NCBI GenBank assembly: GCA_034440575.1
Contig: JAOTOL010001522.1
Span: 86,001-150,000 of the forward strand
Length of the DNA stretch: 64,000 nt
Direction of reading: 5' to 3'
DNA from: Imbricaverruca yamaguchii
Taxonomy: Eukaryota; Arthropoda; Thecostraca; Neoverrucidae
Every line of letters begins with the position of its first letter. The first letter of the stretch is position 1. The position numbers and the translations under genes are program-made. Of the stretch, positions 30,145 to 64,000 are shown one piece after another. A model generated the notes under the pieces. The model was not told the origin of the DNA. It was given only the letters and a program-made list of their open reading frames with translations, and did not search any database.

Positions 30145-31766
30145 TTCCTTCCTTACATGGAACAACCCTAGCATGAAGGGAAATAATGCACTCATCCAGC
30201 GCTGGGGTTCGGCTACCTCAACTTGTGCTATGGCTGACCACTTTTATGTCCAGCCAGCCATAGGAAGAAGGTAAGGCGTTCACGGCTTATGGCAGGATGC
30301 AGGCCCCAGATACTCCCTGGTATGGGTGGTGCGCAATCGGGGGATGGGGCAGGAGGCATGTCCCCCTGAATTGAATAATTTGAACCTTAACCCTACGGCA
30401 GTGCGTGACAAATATTCAGTTAAAAATTGAAGTTTCCCTCACCCATCTACACCCACCTTCGCAGCGTCTTCTCCTCAATGACAGGAGAGTTTCTTGAAAG
30501 GTGACCAGAGAAGACGGCCTGAAATGATCTGACTGCACCCCTAGACCGCACCAGGAGGCCCACTGTCGTCATAAGAGGTATCATAACTGCCACAGGAAAC
30601 CCATAGCAGTCACAAGAGGAGGGGGAAGACCCAGGAATTGTCATCTGGGGGAGGAGACACGTGTTTGGAGTGGTGCCACCGCGAAAGTGTATTGAGGGGT
30701 TCTGTTCCCGCCGAGAGGCGCCTCTGTCTGACAAAAAAAAAATGGGGTGATGGGATGCACTCGAACCTTCGTGGAGTGACACACTTTCCTCGTCGAAGGG
30801 AAGCTACTTTCCATCGGGAGGGGTCATACGCCTCAACTGCCCTCCCTGGATACGCCACCGACAGGAAGCCTCATGTAGCCGGAACAATAGTCTCCTCACC
30901 GCTGCAGGCCACCTTGGGATGGAGGCCCCTCAGATAACCCACGCAAAATATATTTATATATATATATATATATATATATGTCCCGGCCGTGATCTTCAGT
31001 TGGCCATCATACTGCTCTTACTCGTGGCACCGCGCGATTCCTGCGGCGCTCGACATGAATGTAGTCAGCGTGGGTTCAAGGAAACGGTCCTAGTATTAAA
31101 GGAAAATAAGGACCATACTCGGGGACAAATTACTTCAAGCTCTCAAATGAACCTGATTTTGTCCAATTTTGGTGGTATTTAATATCGGAAATGTTGTGCG
31201 GAAAACACGTAAGTTTGGCTGGAGCGCCTACGGGACTCAGCAATTGTTCAGCCCATGTGATGTAACTGGTTGCCAGAGTATATTTGATGGCCCCGGTATG
31301 ACTCATTCCGGGCAATCCGGTGGCGCAATGCGTCATGCGTCACTGGATCGCGGTCTCCTTCGTCAGTTTTGTCCCGGTTTGTAGAAGTGTTACTGAATGC
31401 GGGTATTGTATAGAAGTGCAGTGGTGATACTCTGTCTATCAACTTGGGTATATGTTGAACCATGTATGTGAGATGGTGTGTCTTTAAAACCACCAAAAGT
31501 ATATGTTGCCTTTGACTCAGCGAATTTGTCCACGGTTTACCTTGAACTTCCTTTTCGGGTTATTCCCCGTTTCTGCTCACCTTCAGTGTACCTACCTGCC
31601 TACCTACTTACCAGGGTGGGAATTAATGCACTTCTTAAGAGATTTCATCTCTTAAAACATTTTTGCACTCCAGATTCATACTAGATAGAATGGGCTCCAC
31701 ATGTACTCCGACACAAACATGCAGAAGGAACACAAATACCACCAAAAATCTAATACAAGATTGAAT

Positions 31767-33100
31767 GACATAAAGACATAAAGACATAAAAGATCAGTGC
31801 AACTCTGAGCCACAAGGGCCCTTCTTGGTTGCACTCTGTACACTGAACCAGTTGCCCACCAAATCTGCCAATCAGCCCTCCCTGTAATACTGAAAAGCAA
31901 GCCCTCTATTCTTATAATGATTGTCTATGCTGTTTTTAAAGATGTTCAATGTGCTGCTACTGACAATGTTTTATGGCAGCTGGTTCCAGTGTTCCACTAC
32001 CCTGTTGGTGAAGAAAGTTTGCCTTAACCTTGCTCTGCTGTGGTTAACTTTAATTTTGAATTTATGACCTCCAATTGCATCATTTCTGTTAAATTCAAAC
32101 ATTTCCCTGAGGTATCCCCTCTCCAGACCATTGACAAATTTAAAGACCTCAATGAGATCTCCTCTCAGCCTTCTATATCTAAGTGAAAACATATTCAATT
32201 TCTTCAATCTTTCCTCATATGCCAGGTTGCTTATGCCATTAACCATTTTTGTAGCCCTCTTTTGTACTCTCTTCAAAAGCCAACAATTTTTTTCATAGCT
32301 AGGAAACCAAGCTTGGATGCAGTATTCCAAATGTGGCCTGACGTATGCACAGTAAAGCTTCCTGATCACTTCCTCACTTCTGTATGATACATTCCTATTT
32401 ATTGCCCCGAGCATTCTCAGTGCCTTCTTCCTGGCTTCCTTGGTCTGTTCTGATGCCCCCAGTTTTGTGTTTAGAATAACACCTAAATCCTTCTCCTGTT
32501 GAGTCACTGATAGCACTTGGCCACCCATCAAGTATGGAGCCTTCATATGCTGCTTACCTACATGCATGATTTTGCACTTATCAAAGTTAAATTTAATTTG
32601 CCATTCTTCGGACCACTTCACAAGTTTGTCTAAGTCTTTTTGCAGCGAGATATGCTCATCCTGACCTGTTATTGCCCTAAAGACCTTCAAATCATCTGCA
32701 AATTTCAAAACCTTACTGCTTAGGCCACTTTCAATGTTATTTACAAATATAATGAACAGTAATTGCCCTAGTACTGACCCCTGGGGGACTCCACTAAGAA
32801 CATTTTGCCATGATGACTTTGTACCATTTAGCATCACTCTTTGCTGTCTATCTGAAAGCCACAACTCTATCCATTTTAAGATGCTACCTGCAATACCATG
32901 GGACTGAAGCTGTATCATTAACAGTTTATGGGGTACCTTGTCAAAGGCCTTACTAAAGTCAAGATATGCTACATCAACCTGATTTCCCTGATCAAATTGT
33001 TCTGTGGTGAAGTTAAAAAAGTCCAAGAGGTTTGTGAGACACGTCCTTTTCTAAACCCATGTTGAGTATTTTGAATCAATCTGCTACCTTCCAGATAACA
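31767..33100 (-). mobile_element. CR1-like LINE, 5'-truncated, RT largely open
   Basis: The reading frame 33026-31971 covers most of the reverse transcriptase: DVAYLDFSKAFDKVPHKLL, GVPQGSVLGQLLFIIF and the FADD catalytic box (LKFADDLKVF), then thumb and C-terminal tail ending VVEHWNQLP. A frameshift near 33030 joins it to an upstream HGFRKGR motif. The 3' end is a (gacataaa)n tail on the plus strand at 31767-31791. It has no endonuclease, so it cannot move on its own. Confidence 0.9.
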
Positions 33101-34089
33101 GAATATGCAAAGATCCAGATTCCAGAATATGCATACAAAAATGCTAACATTGGTTTTCAGTCCCACCAAAACAAGGCTAATTGTCACCAAGTGCATAGCT
33201 ATTTTTTGGAATCGAGCTAAAACATTCATACTCCAGCTAAAAATTTGTACTCCACTACCAAGAAAAAGATATGGAAATCCTACACTGAGTGGGACCAACA
33301 GTGAAAGGAAATTGCATTGTTCCTGTGAGTTATCAGAGACAAAGCTGAGCGGATCATGACAACTCCCTGTCTTGCGGTGCCGTCCATTGTTCACTTTGTT
33401 TATTTGGTTTGATGTGACAAAAAATGATGATGTGTATTACTTATGCCTATTATGTAGGTACTGACTAGATACATATGATTTTCCCGTCAGTTACCGGCAA
33501 ATAGATTCCATGCATTAAAAATAATGTCCATGAAAATGTACTCCAGAAGAAATCTGTTTGCACTCTGACTCCAAACCAGCAAAGTAAGTTTCCCACCTTG
33601 GAGGCTACTATTCAAGTTTGATTAGTATGGTATCATGGTTAATCTATTTATTATAGTTACATAACAATTGGCAGATATTTGAGTGCAATGCAGCTTTAAA
33701 TGCAGCCAGGTCTATTGAGGTTACTTAGTCATTTGGCAATGAGTTGCATTTGGCACAGCATGGGGCTAAAAAGGTATCTGCATACAATCTGTCCATGCAT
33801 GTCTGTGATCCAATTTCAGTGAGTATTCACATGTGTTTATGCTGTCAGTGGTTCCAGCATAAACATGTTGGGGTTCTTAATGGCAGAATGGCCATTACAA
33901 ATCTTCCTACATTTGATAATGTCTGCTTAAATCAGTCTACCTTTCACAGAGTACATCTCTAGTATTTGTAATTTGGCACCATAACCCAGACCTACCATCC
34001 CTTCTATGGTTAGTGTCCACCTTCTTTGTACTGATTATATTTGTTTTAAATCACCCATGTAACCGGTATTCCAAGCATGCAATGAAAAC

Positions 34090-34720
34090 TGTTGGAAAAT
34101 GCAAAATGTTGAAGAGTGCATGTTATTCCAATTAAAAAAAGAAGTTCAAGACCAATTGGTCCCCTTCAAAACGGGACCACGGACAGTTTGCCTTCTAGCA
34201 TGTACATTATATAGAGGATTGACTATTGCTGACGTGTTAGACTGTCTCCACCTGGGTAGATGTGGGCTATTTGGAGGATGTAATTTTCTTTGATATTTCA
34301 AAGACATTTGATGTCCATTATATTCTGCTATTAACAAAACTGAGAGCTTTGGACATTTCAAAGGTAATCTCTGTTGGAGGGAAACGAAAGTACTTGTCTC
34401 TGGCTTTTCCAGCAAAACAAAGGAAGTTCTGAGTAGGGTACCCATGGGCTCTCTACTAGGTTATTGGTGTTATTCATGATGTATGTTAATTACATATGTT
34501 GTGGTATGCACTCCCAGTTCAAGGTTTTTGGAAATGACATAAAGATATACACAAAACTGAATTTCAAGTTTATTGCAGACCTGCTGGCTGGCATTTCACA
34601 AGACCAAAAAGTTATAAGATACACCGGTTAGTACTGCCAAGTCATGGGGACTAGCGATGAACTCCAACATATGTGCAAATGTCGTGACACATTGTGACTG
34701 GTATGACTGTAAAAAGTTTT
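34090..34720 (+). pseudogene. Heavily decayed reverse transcriptase remnant
   Basis: Translation across frameshifts recovers VIFFDISKTFDVHYILLLTK, resembling the D-F-S-K-A-F-D box of LINE reverse transcriptases, and later weak downstream motifs. The boundaries are uncertain. Confidence 0.5.
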
Positions 34721-34904
34721 GGCCTTTATGTACATCATTACCTACATCCCAACATATATAGCATCCAGTCCAGCAGCTCCATTAGTTTTAAATTCTTTCA
34801 CTGTTTTTCTACACCTATTGTAGTTATTGTAAAATGTTCCAACATCAACAGATAGCTCAAGAAGGTAGTGAGGCTCCTTATATCTGTGTTGTAGCTTAGG
34901 CTTA

Positions 34905-35270
34905 ATTCTGTTTTTTTTTTTTTTTTTTTTTCTTTTTTTTTAAATAAATTTAATCCGAGTTGTTGCAGGGGTGGCTTGAGGAACCAGGGTTCTATTGCTA
35001 AGCAGAGCTTGTTGCGTGAACCCTGGCCCCACCACCCGATCCATGAACTCCAGCTCAACGGCAGAATTTAGACCGAAAGTTTAACGTGCCGCCAATGCAC
35101 CGACACGGCCGCCCGGTAGCTGGTCCCCGGCCTTATCGGGTCAGCTGCCAACTCACACTCCCGGCCGGGGGCTAAATGCGAGCGCGCGAAGCGACTCGAA
35201 CCCTGTGTTGCCAGTACAGGGGAGACCAGTGCAGGCCAGCGCTCTAACCAACTGAGCTACCGGGGCAGCA
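34905..35270 (-). mobile_element. A-tailed tRNA-derived SINE, family C
   Basis: The sense strand starts GCCCCGGTAGCTCAGTTGGT (A box) with GGGTTCGAGTC (B box). A unique body follows, ending in a tract of A with a few interruptions (T tract at 34911-34940 on the plus strand). It lies just upstream of the IST1 gene in the opposite orientation. Confidence 0.85.
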
Positions 35271-35418
35271 CAGAAACTATTTGAAGTTGTGTTCTCGAAA
35301 ATGTGTCCTTTAGAAACGTCAGTGGAAATTACTGTTGAAATGTGTCGTCGTTTCAGATGCTGCTGTAATTTACCTGCTATTGCTATTTGAAAAGTGAAAG
35401 TTGATCAAGGCCCTCAAA

Positions 35419-36495
35419 ATGTGGAGCTCAGGCACAAATTACAACAAGCTTAAGACCAATCTGCGTCTGGCGGTTAACAGGTTGAAACTTTTGGAAAAGA
35501 AAAAGACTGAATTGGCCCAACAGGCAAGAAAAGAAATAGCTGACTACATATCGGCAAACAAAGCAGAAAGGGCAAAGATTCGAGTAGAGCATATTATCCG
35601 AGAGGATTACCTTGTAGAGGCAATGGAGATCGTTGAGTGCTATTGTGACATGCTGCTTGCACGAATGGGCCTGATACAGCAGATGAAAGCATTGGATGAA
35701 GGTTTGGCAGAGCCAATCTCCAGCATCCTGTGGGTTGCTCCACGCATGGAGGCAGATGTTGCCGAGCTGAAGGTGATTGCAGCACAGCTGGGCTTCAAGT
35801 ATGGAAAAGAGTATGTGCAGGCAAGCCGAGAGAACAGTGTAAATACCGTCTCGCCAAAGTTGATGCACAAGCTCTCTGTGCAGGCCCCGCCGAAGATCCT
35901 TGTCGAGAAGTACCTGATTGAGATCGCCAGAAACTACAATGTCACCTATGAGCCAGATCCGCAAGTAATGAAAGAAGACGAACTGCACGGTGCAGAAGGG
36001 ATGCTCATTAACTTCAATGATCTGAACAACAAGGGTGATGGCGGTGGAGGAAGTGGGTCAGGTGGCGGAGGCGGCGGCTTTGTTGAGCCACCTATGCCTG
36101 GTGCTACGTTCAATCTGCCCACCGTTCCGTCCGGCGTCCCTGAGCCGCCTCCATTGGGATTCGTTGATCCGGCCACCACGAGGCTTGTTGAGGCTGGTCC
36201 CTACAGCCCTCCCACGGCTCCCTACAACCCTTACAGCGTGGACACGGCGCCTACGGAGAAGCAGCTCAACACCGACTACAACTATCCCAAGCCTGCTCCC
36301 AGATCTAAGGTGGACGACGCGCTTAACCTGCCCGACGTACCGTCCGGATCGGGCACATTCTGGCCGCCGAGTGCCGGTGGACCCGGCGGACCGCCGGCAC
36401 CGCCACCGCCACCACCACCGCAGGACAGCGCCGGCGAAGCCAACAACTTCGACGATTTGACCAAGAGATTCGAGGCCCTGAAGAAAAGGAAATAG
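35419..36495 (+). CDS. IST1: IST1 homologue, ESCRT-III regulator, single coding exon
   Basis: The product is 358 residues, close to the usual IST1 length. IST1 is a cytoplasmic ESCRT-III-like protein that binds CHMP1 and recruits MIT-domain proteins such as VPS4 and spastin in cytokinesis and endosome tubule scission. Residues 1-190 form the IST1 domain (MWSSGTNYNKLKTNLRLAVN, RVEHIIREDYLVEAMEIVEC, PKILVEKYLIEIARNYNV). A Gly-rich linker (about 210-225) and a Pro-rich stretch follow. The C-terminus DDLTKRFEALKKRK is a typical MIT-interacting motif 1 helix, and LPDVPSG may be the second MIT motif. The start is the first ATG of the frame, followed by the conserved WSSG-type N-terminus. No intron interrupts the frame; a tttcag at 35351-35356 could be a 5'UTR acceptor. 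The intact frame suggests function, and retroposition is possible. Confidence 0.95.
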   Translation: MWSSGTNYNKLKTNLRLAVNRLKLLEKKKTELAQQARKEIADYISANKAERAKIRVEHIIREDYLVEAMEIVECYCDMLLARMGLIQQMKALDEGLAEPISSILWVAPRMEADVAELKVIAAQLGFKYGKEYVQASRENSVNTVSPKLMHKLSVQAPPKILVEKYLIEIARNYNVTYEPDPQVMKEDELHGAEGMLINFNDLNNKGDGGGGSGSGGGGGGFVEPPMPGATFNLPTVPSGVPEPPPLGFVDPATTRLVEAGPYSPPTAPYNPYSVDTAPTEKQLNTDYNYPKPAPRSKVDDALNLPDVPSGSGTFWPPSAGGPGGPPAPPPPPPPQDSAGEANNFDDLTKRFEALKKRK

Positions 36496-36980
36496 ATGTG
36501 GTTGGTGGGGAAAGTGAATCTGCCTGGATGTGCCCACGTGTTGAAGGATAATGTCCGCGTGTTTTGTGATATGCATGTTTGGTCTGCACTTTGCATTTTC
36601 AATGTGTGAATTGCTTTACGTAATCAATGAATGTTCATATTACACATTGATCCTAGTTTCAGTTCTTTACGTTCCTAAAGCTGTAAAATATGTCAGTTAT
36701 GTTTGACTTCGGTTACAGAGACACGTCTTGTCATACTCCTAAAAATGTTCCATTCTTGTGTCCTGCGATCTCCACTTTTTAACACGCTCTGTGAAGTACG
36801 ACTGGATGTGCGCCGCATGACCGACGCAGTCGACGCGCCCCTAAACTTCAATAACCAACCGAAGTACGACTGTCATTAGGAAGAAACCTTAGAACGCTTG
36901 TATATATGTATTAGTAATGTAACCAACTACGACATGACTGGTTATGATTATATAAATAAATTCGCCATGTAATGGAATCC
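36496..36980 (+). other. IST1 3'UTR with a 55-bp element
   Basis: An AATAAA signal lies at 36955-36960. The 3'UTR contains one 55-bp mobile element. The transcript end is inferred. Confidence 0.55.
36805..36860 (+). mobile_element. 55-bp orphan SINE-tail element, copy 7, in the IST1 3'UTR
   Basis: Perfect 12-bp flanks gaagtacgactg lie at 36793-36804 and 36861-36872. This copy is in sense orientation, ending aataaccaacc, so it would be transcribed as part of the IST1 mRNA. Confidence 0.9.
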
Positions 36981-38734
36981 TCGCAGGGAGGCACTTTTGG
37001 CTTGTGATATATTTGCATTCTCGATTGCCACGTTGCTAAGGAGTGTTTGAAAAAATGTGATGGCTACCTTCTCGTTCTACAATTTTCGTTTCGCCTGGTG
37101 GTGCTGTTTTAGCGGGTGCCTGATGCCGAATGCATAGCTTTGCAGGTCGCATAGTGCTCTTATGTGCTGGGCCACGATGTAAGCGCTTGGCAGGTGAATT
37201 GGAGTGCCACGCCTGTTCGATGTGCACGATGGTTTTCCCGTTTGCCTCGTGAAGAATGCGATTATGTAGAACGGTTACGACAACGAAGAACGCCTGTTAT
37301 GTAAACAGTACTCCCTCCAATGCTACATGGGAATAATTGAGTAGTAATTTCCAGGAAGTCGCCCATGTGGCAGTACGCTAACTCGCTGCAATTTGTATGA
37401 TCTGGGCGGTTGCGATTGCCGTGGACTGCTCTTGCTGTACGGTAGTTGTTCAAGCATGTTATAGCGTTCTGCTGCCGTGTGCTTAATACGATCGTAACCA
37501 ATGCATCCTTTAAACATGTGAGTGTATACCCGATACAAGAAAGAATGAATCGGTCGTAATCGATCATAAGGAAGGAATGTGATAGTACGGTAGCCATTGC
37601 AACTTGTACCACCCTTAAATTTGTCAGGAAGCGATGTATATCGCCTTTGGTAACATGCACGCGTATACATTGTCGACCAGCCGGTGACATGGCTGGAAAC
37701 CGAAATCATTTTTAGCTGCAGCGATCATAATGCACTGGTCCAGCACTGTCACCAGCGAACTTTTCTCTGTGATGCACGTGGTAATCCTGCCGTGCGGAGG
37801 CCATTTGCGTTCCGATCGAAATTCTCACAAAGCCCCAGCCAGGGTTTTTGGCAGGCTGTCCCGAGTGCTGTGCTCTGACCAGTTTCTGACTGACTCGTTA
37901 GGAGTATGCACACACGCATGACATGCTCCTCAGCGTTGCACCGTAGGTAGAAAATCAACGCATGTTCGGCATGAGGCCACATAATCGATAACTACGTTCT
38001 TGAGTCAGCCGTGGTCTTCTAGGAGAGGACGCCTTCCAGATACTCGTAAAGCTGATTATAGTTGGAGCATGAGTCATACTTGTGGTTAAAGTGCGACTTC
38101 AGTCCCCAGGTATCTGCCGATAAGCCAAGATATATTTCTACGTACTAACCGAAGGCATGCTCCGCCCGTGGAAAGCATGAGCTCATTTCAAGGAGACAAC
38201 TGCGGCTTCCACTGAGCATGCAGTCCGCGAGCTGTTCAAACGGCTCAGAGTGCACATATGTCCTGGGAACTGTCGCACACTTATTTCGGACTACACACCT
38301 CCACGCGGAGACCGCTAGCAACACACCGTGAACCATCGGATTGCGGCACGCACCTATCCGTAAGCCATGCCATTCACCGAACAATTATATATTCGGTAAG
38401 AATCGCTGCGCGGACATCGCCAGGGCATTCTATTTCACAACAAAGGTCTTCTCAATGCATCTAAAATAAACATTTTCCTTCTCTATACGTATGGCAAAAC
38501 ATGTTTTCATCGTGCCCATAGATGTAGGAAAGGGCAAAATTCCCGTGCTAGTTGCATTCATCTCTTTCGATTTCGGAAACAACGATGCACCCGCAGTCGC
38601 TACCATTGGAAGAACATTGCTCTGGTGTTCGACGCATTCAGCTGGTTCGCCAGATAGTGTCGTCACTCCGAATGGTCACTGAAAGCGAAGCGCGAGTTAA
38701 CGGACCTCGAGCGCGCAACTACCGGCTGCAACAT

Positions 38735-39062
38735 CGCTGACCCACCCAACGCTACTATGGCGCGGCCGGCAATCGTGGGGGACTGCGGCTCCATCGACGC
38801 GTCGCTGGCCCAACCAGCACGACCATGGCTCGGGCGGCAATCGCGGCGGACTGCGGCTCCATCGACGTACCTCTGGCCCGCCCAGCACGACCATGGCGTG
38901 GGCAGCAATCGTGGCGGACTGCGCCTCTATCAACACGTCGTTGGCCCACCCAACACGACCATCGTGGCGGACTGCGGTTCTATCGACGCGTCGTTGACCC
39001 ACCCAACACGACCATCGCGCGGGCGGCAATCGTGGCAGGCTTCGGCTCCATCGACGCGCAAT
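38735..39062. repeat. Minisatellite of about 63 bp, five copies
   Basis: The unit contains gcaatcgtggcggactgcgg, ctccatcgacgcgtcg and cccaacacgaccat. Copies vary in length. Confidence 0.8.
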
Positions 39063-39599
39063 GAAAACATCGAACAAATACCAGGCGTTCAGGATGGGCA
39101 GCTGGTAACCTATGCCCTATTTCACTGCTGTCAAACTTAGTTACTTTGCTACTCGTGACAACCAATGATTCGCGGGATGGCATCAGCCATCCCTTTGTTG
39201 TGCACTCTGACGCTGCCAATAGAAAATGTTGCGATGCCGGTCATTGCACCTAGTTCAAGCACATGTTTTTAAGCACAGTGAAAACAAACTTTAGCCCGTC
39301 CCGTCTCTAGGGGGTCTTCAACCGTCCCCTTCGAGTTCTTCGCGGATAGCGGACAAACGGCGCGCGGTAGCGCGCCCAAATTTGGCATACCTTTTCCCAC
39401 ATCAATTTGACATGCTGATTAATTTTTTTAGGTCGGGTCATATAGGGTCAACGAGTTATTCTAGGTCAAGTGGGGTCACCTCCAAAAAGTTCAACCAGTC
39501 ACGATTTAACGGATGCAGATATTTTAATGCAACTTTCAGCGTTTGCTTATCTTTACGGATGCAACAAAACGTACAAGTGGAATTTTTGTTCTTTATTTT

Positions 39600-40105
39600 G
39601 TTTTTGACTACATATACATTTTGCGTATTTCCCAAATGGCAGTTCAGATACAGGATTCTGGCTCAAGTAAGCATTTTGTATTGGGGCAAGTTGACTTCCA
39701 ACAACGTGTTTCGGTCTGCTGTACCCATTGGGAAAGCAAAGCTAAAGAAAATGGAAAACTCAGTTTTGAAATAAGAATAAAAATTGGGGGGCCAAAAAAT
39801 ATAGACCTCGTCGATATCGCTGTCCTTTTCTCATTTCAAATAATTGTTTCCACATATCCCCCAAAATGAACTCCTCAGAGTTAAAAACATCATGAAAGTC
39901 ATGAAAAGTGAAAATATATCCCCCCTGGTGACGTCCCTTTTGGGTGGAAATTGTTTTGGAGGGTGGACCCGAAACCTCGTCGAGCGCCTTCCGATGCCAC
40001 CTCTCGTTTTCGTGCGATGCCTAGTTTGGACTTTAGATCTTCAACCCCCCACCGAGACGGGGTGTGAGGATTTGACCGGAAGGACGGTGTGGGTTAAAGA
40101 AAGAG
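39600..40105 (-). repeat. Dispersed repeat, inverted copy
   Basis: It matches 5698-6145 in reverse, for example gggcaagttgacttccaaca against its complement near 6120. It ends at gggtgtgaggatttgaccgg followed by gtgtgggttaaa. Confidence 0.6.
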
Positions 40106-41330
40106 ATTTTGCATGATACTGTTACTGATATCTAACCCCAGACCCACCCTTTCCAATTTTCCCAATGCTGGTACGGTAGTGCCAACATTGCCGAGACACA
40201 GTGCGCTTGCCTCGTACCATAAGATGCAAGATCAATGTTTTTTGGGGTTTTCATCATAAGTGCAGGGATTTCAGCAACCTAGCAACCGCCTGGAAAGGTC
40301 AGGTGTTGTGCAAGTCGTTTGCATTCAAACGTAGGTTGTATGCTTCTCATTATGATGCCAGATGTAATTATTGCATCTTGGGCTGTACATTTGTATAGTG
40401 GCACAGACGAGATTATTTTTCGGGGAAGCCGGCGACGGAGTGGTGCTCATCGCAAAAATTAATTATTTTTCGTCTTGGTGCCTCTACCTAGGTACTTAAT
40501 ATATATTATTATCTGTTGGGGTGCCTCTGCAGACTGCACAGGTGCCCCTATCCCGGTTCGGGTATCCGTCTGCAAACTGCGCAGGTGCTCCTGCACCGGC
40601 CGGAGTGCCCTTCTGCAGACCACGGTAGGCGTGCCCATACCGGGTGCCCGTCTGCGGGCGGCAAGCGTGTCCCTGCAACAGCTCGGTGGCCATATATATA
40701 TCACATTGCAGAGCCCGTTCATCATAATGTCAGGGTGCATCCAAGTTTCTGAATTTCCCAAGGGAGAGCAGTGCTCCCGCCCCCGGTTGCGCCACTGTGT
40801 ACATCGTCAACCGTAGCACCGCTTTGTTGAATACTCACGTCACCAGTGCTTCGGATCTATATTCACATTAGTACTGCCGTTGATAACACACACATTGCGA
40901 GTTCAATATTTGTTTATAAAAGTATCCCAGTGTCGTAATCTCATGTATTACGCTGACAGTTGTCCATATCAGCCCGTAAGACTGTTCACCATGTGGACGG
41001 CACCTACCACCCGATGCGGCCCGGTTCCGCACTGCGAGATTATACGCATGACGCGGGTACATGTCTTGACGCGCCAGACGCCCGCGGCCGTGGGCTACAC
41101 GGTGAGCGGTTTGGCGGGCCCGCTGGTACGTAAAGCACGGCGGCACGATAACACCACGGAAACGACTCGCGAATTACCATTATACCAGTCGCAAACCGTC
41201 CATCTGTCAACCTTGTCTCTGCAGGGAGGAGTGGCGCGGTTGCCGGACGAGCCGCGGGGAGCCCGGTCGCGTGGCGTCAGCTAAGTGGGCCGCACTGCGC
41301 AGCGCCGGTCCCCTTGTCGCGCACCCTCTG

Positions 41331-63869
<22,539 letters not shown>

Positions 63870-64000
63870 CTAGGAGGAGCAGAAGGGTTGTTTATGGGTA
63901 GCCTGTTGACGTCTTACAATATTGCTTCACAACACTTCCATTACCATCTTAACGCGGGTAATCATTTTTGTCTGAACCTTTTTTTGCTTCCATACACTCC

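Larger units (their letters stand above)
26640..31766. other. Intergenic AT-rich region with dispersed repeats
   Basis: No gene was recognised. It contains a tandem 125-bp duplication (about 26870-26995 and 26998-27120) whose copies each carry a 55-bp element, further dispersed-repeat pieces (27730-28062, 29222-29290), a 55-bp element at 28433, a palindrome at 30098 and a (TA)n tract at 30950-30980. Confidence 0.6.
36961..41330. other. Intergenic region between the IST1 and SLC5 genes
   Basis: Two convergent genes face each other across this region. It holds a 60-70 bp tandem repeat (38735-39062), a dispersed repeat (39600-40105, inverted copy of the one at 5698) and a degenerate repeat of about 57 bp (40505-40690). 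No supported gene was found. Confidence 0.55.

Noticed and set aside
35165..35270. A functional tRNA gene
   Set aside because: A and B boxes are present but the cloverleaf is not complete and the unit continues into a SINE body and A tail.
40880..41284. 134-codon plus-strand frame downstream of the SLC5 gene
   Set aside because: No recognisable domain, and it lies opposite the likely SLC5 3'UTR; chance openness in GC-rich DNA.

Overview
The window looks like nuclear DNA of an invertebrate animal. Genes are split by many introns with AG acceptors and GT (twice GC) donors. Between exons lie non-LTR retrotransposons (CR1-like and Jockey/I-like), a Ty3/gypsy fragment, pogo/Tigger and hAT-like DNA elements, tRNA-derived SINEs, and an unusual amount of minisatellite and (TG)n sequence. 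An arthropod is my best guess from repeat style, but the sequence does not fix the species.

Three protein-coding genes can be supported. (1) Minus strand, about 18.5 kb down to 1.2 kb and running off the left edge: a TEP1 homologue (telomerase protein component 1, a TROVE/vWA RNA-binding protein of vault and telomerase particles). Ten exons were placed; nine have exact borders whose reading phases agree. (2) Plus strand, 35419-36495: an uninterrupted IST1 homologue (ESCRT-III regulator), with a 3'UTR reaching a polyadenylation signal near 36960. (3) Minus strand, 63.9 kb down to 41.3 kb: the C-terminal two-thirds of an SLC5 sodium/solute cotransporter of the SGLT/SMIT type. Nine exons end at a stop codon; the N-terminal exons lie beyond the right edge.

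Between them: 19.5-26.6 kb is a decayed Jockey/I-like LINE carrying three nested insertions (a SINE, a CR1 3' end and a Tigger element). 26.6-35.3 kb is AT-rich intergenic DNA with dispersed repeats, a CR1 LINE and an A-tailed SINE. 37-41.3 kb is intergenic DNA with small minisatellites. The SLC5 introns hold more LINE fragments, a gypsy integrase fragment and large 23-bp and 32-bp minisatellites.

Two observations stand out. First, several introns of both split genes begin with tandem arrays whose unit spans the exon/intron junction: the last codons of the exon and its splice donor are repeated downstream (25 bp x about 19, 31 bp x about 11, 62 bp x 3, and weaker cases). Second, a mobile sequence of only about 55 bp occurs at least eight times with 10-17 bp target-site duplications. 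It matches the 3' tail of the local tRNA-derived SINEs but has no tRNA head, and it keeps a base-paired hairpin. One copy sits in one arm of a fold-back repeat whose other arm serves as the empty site.
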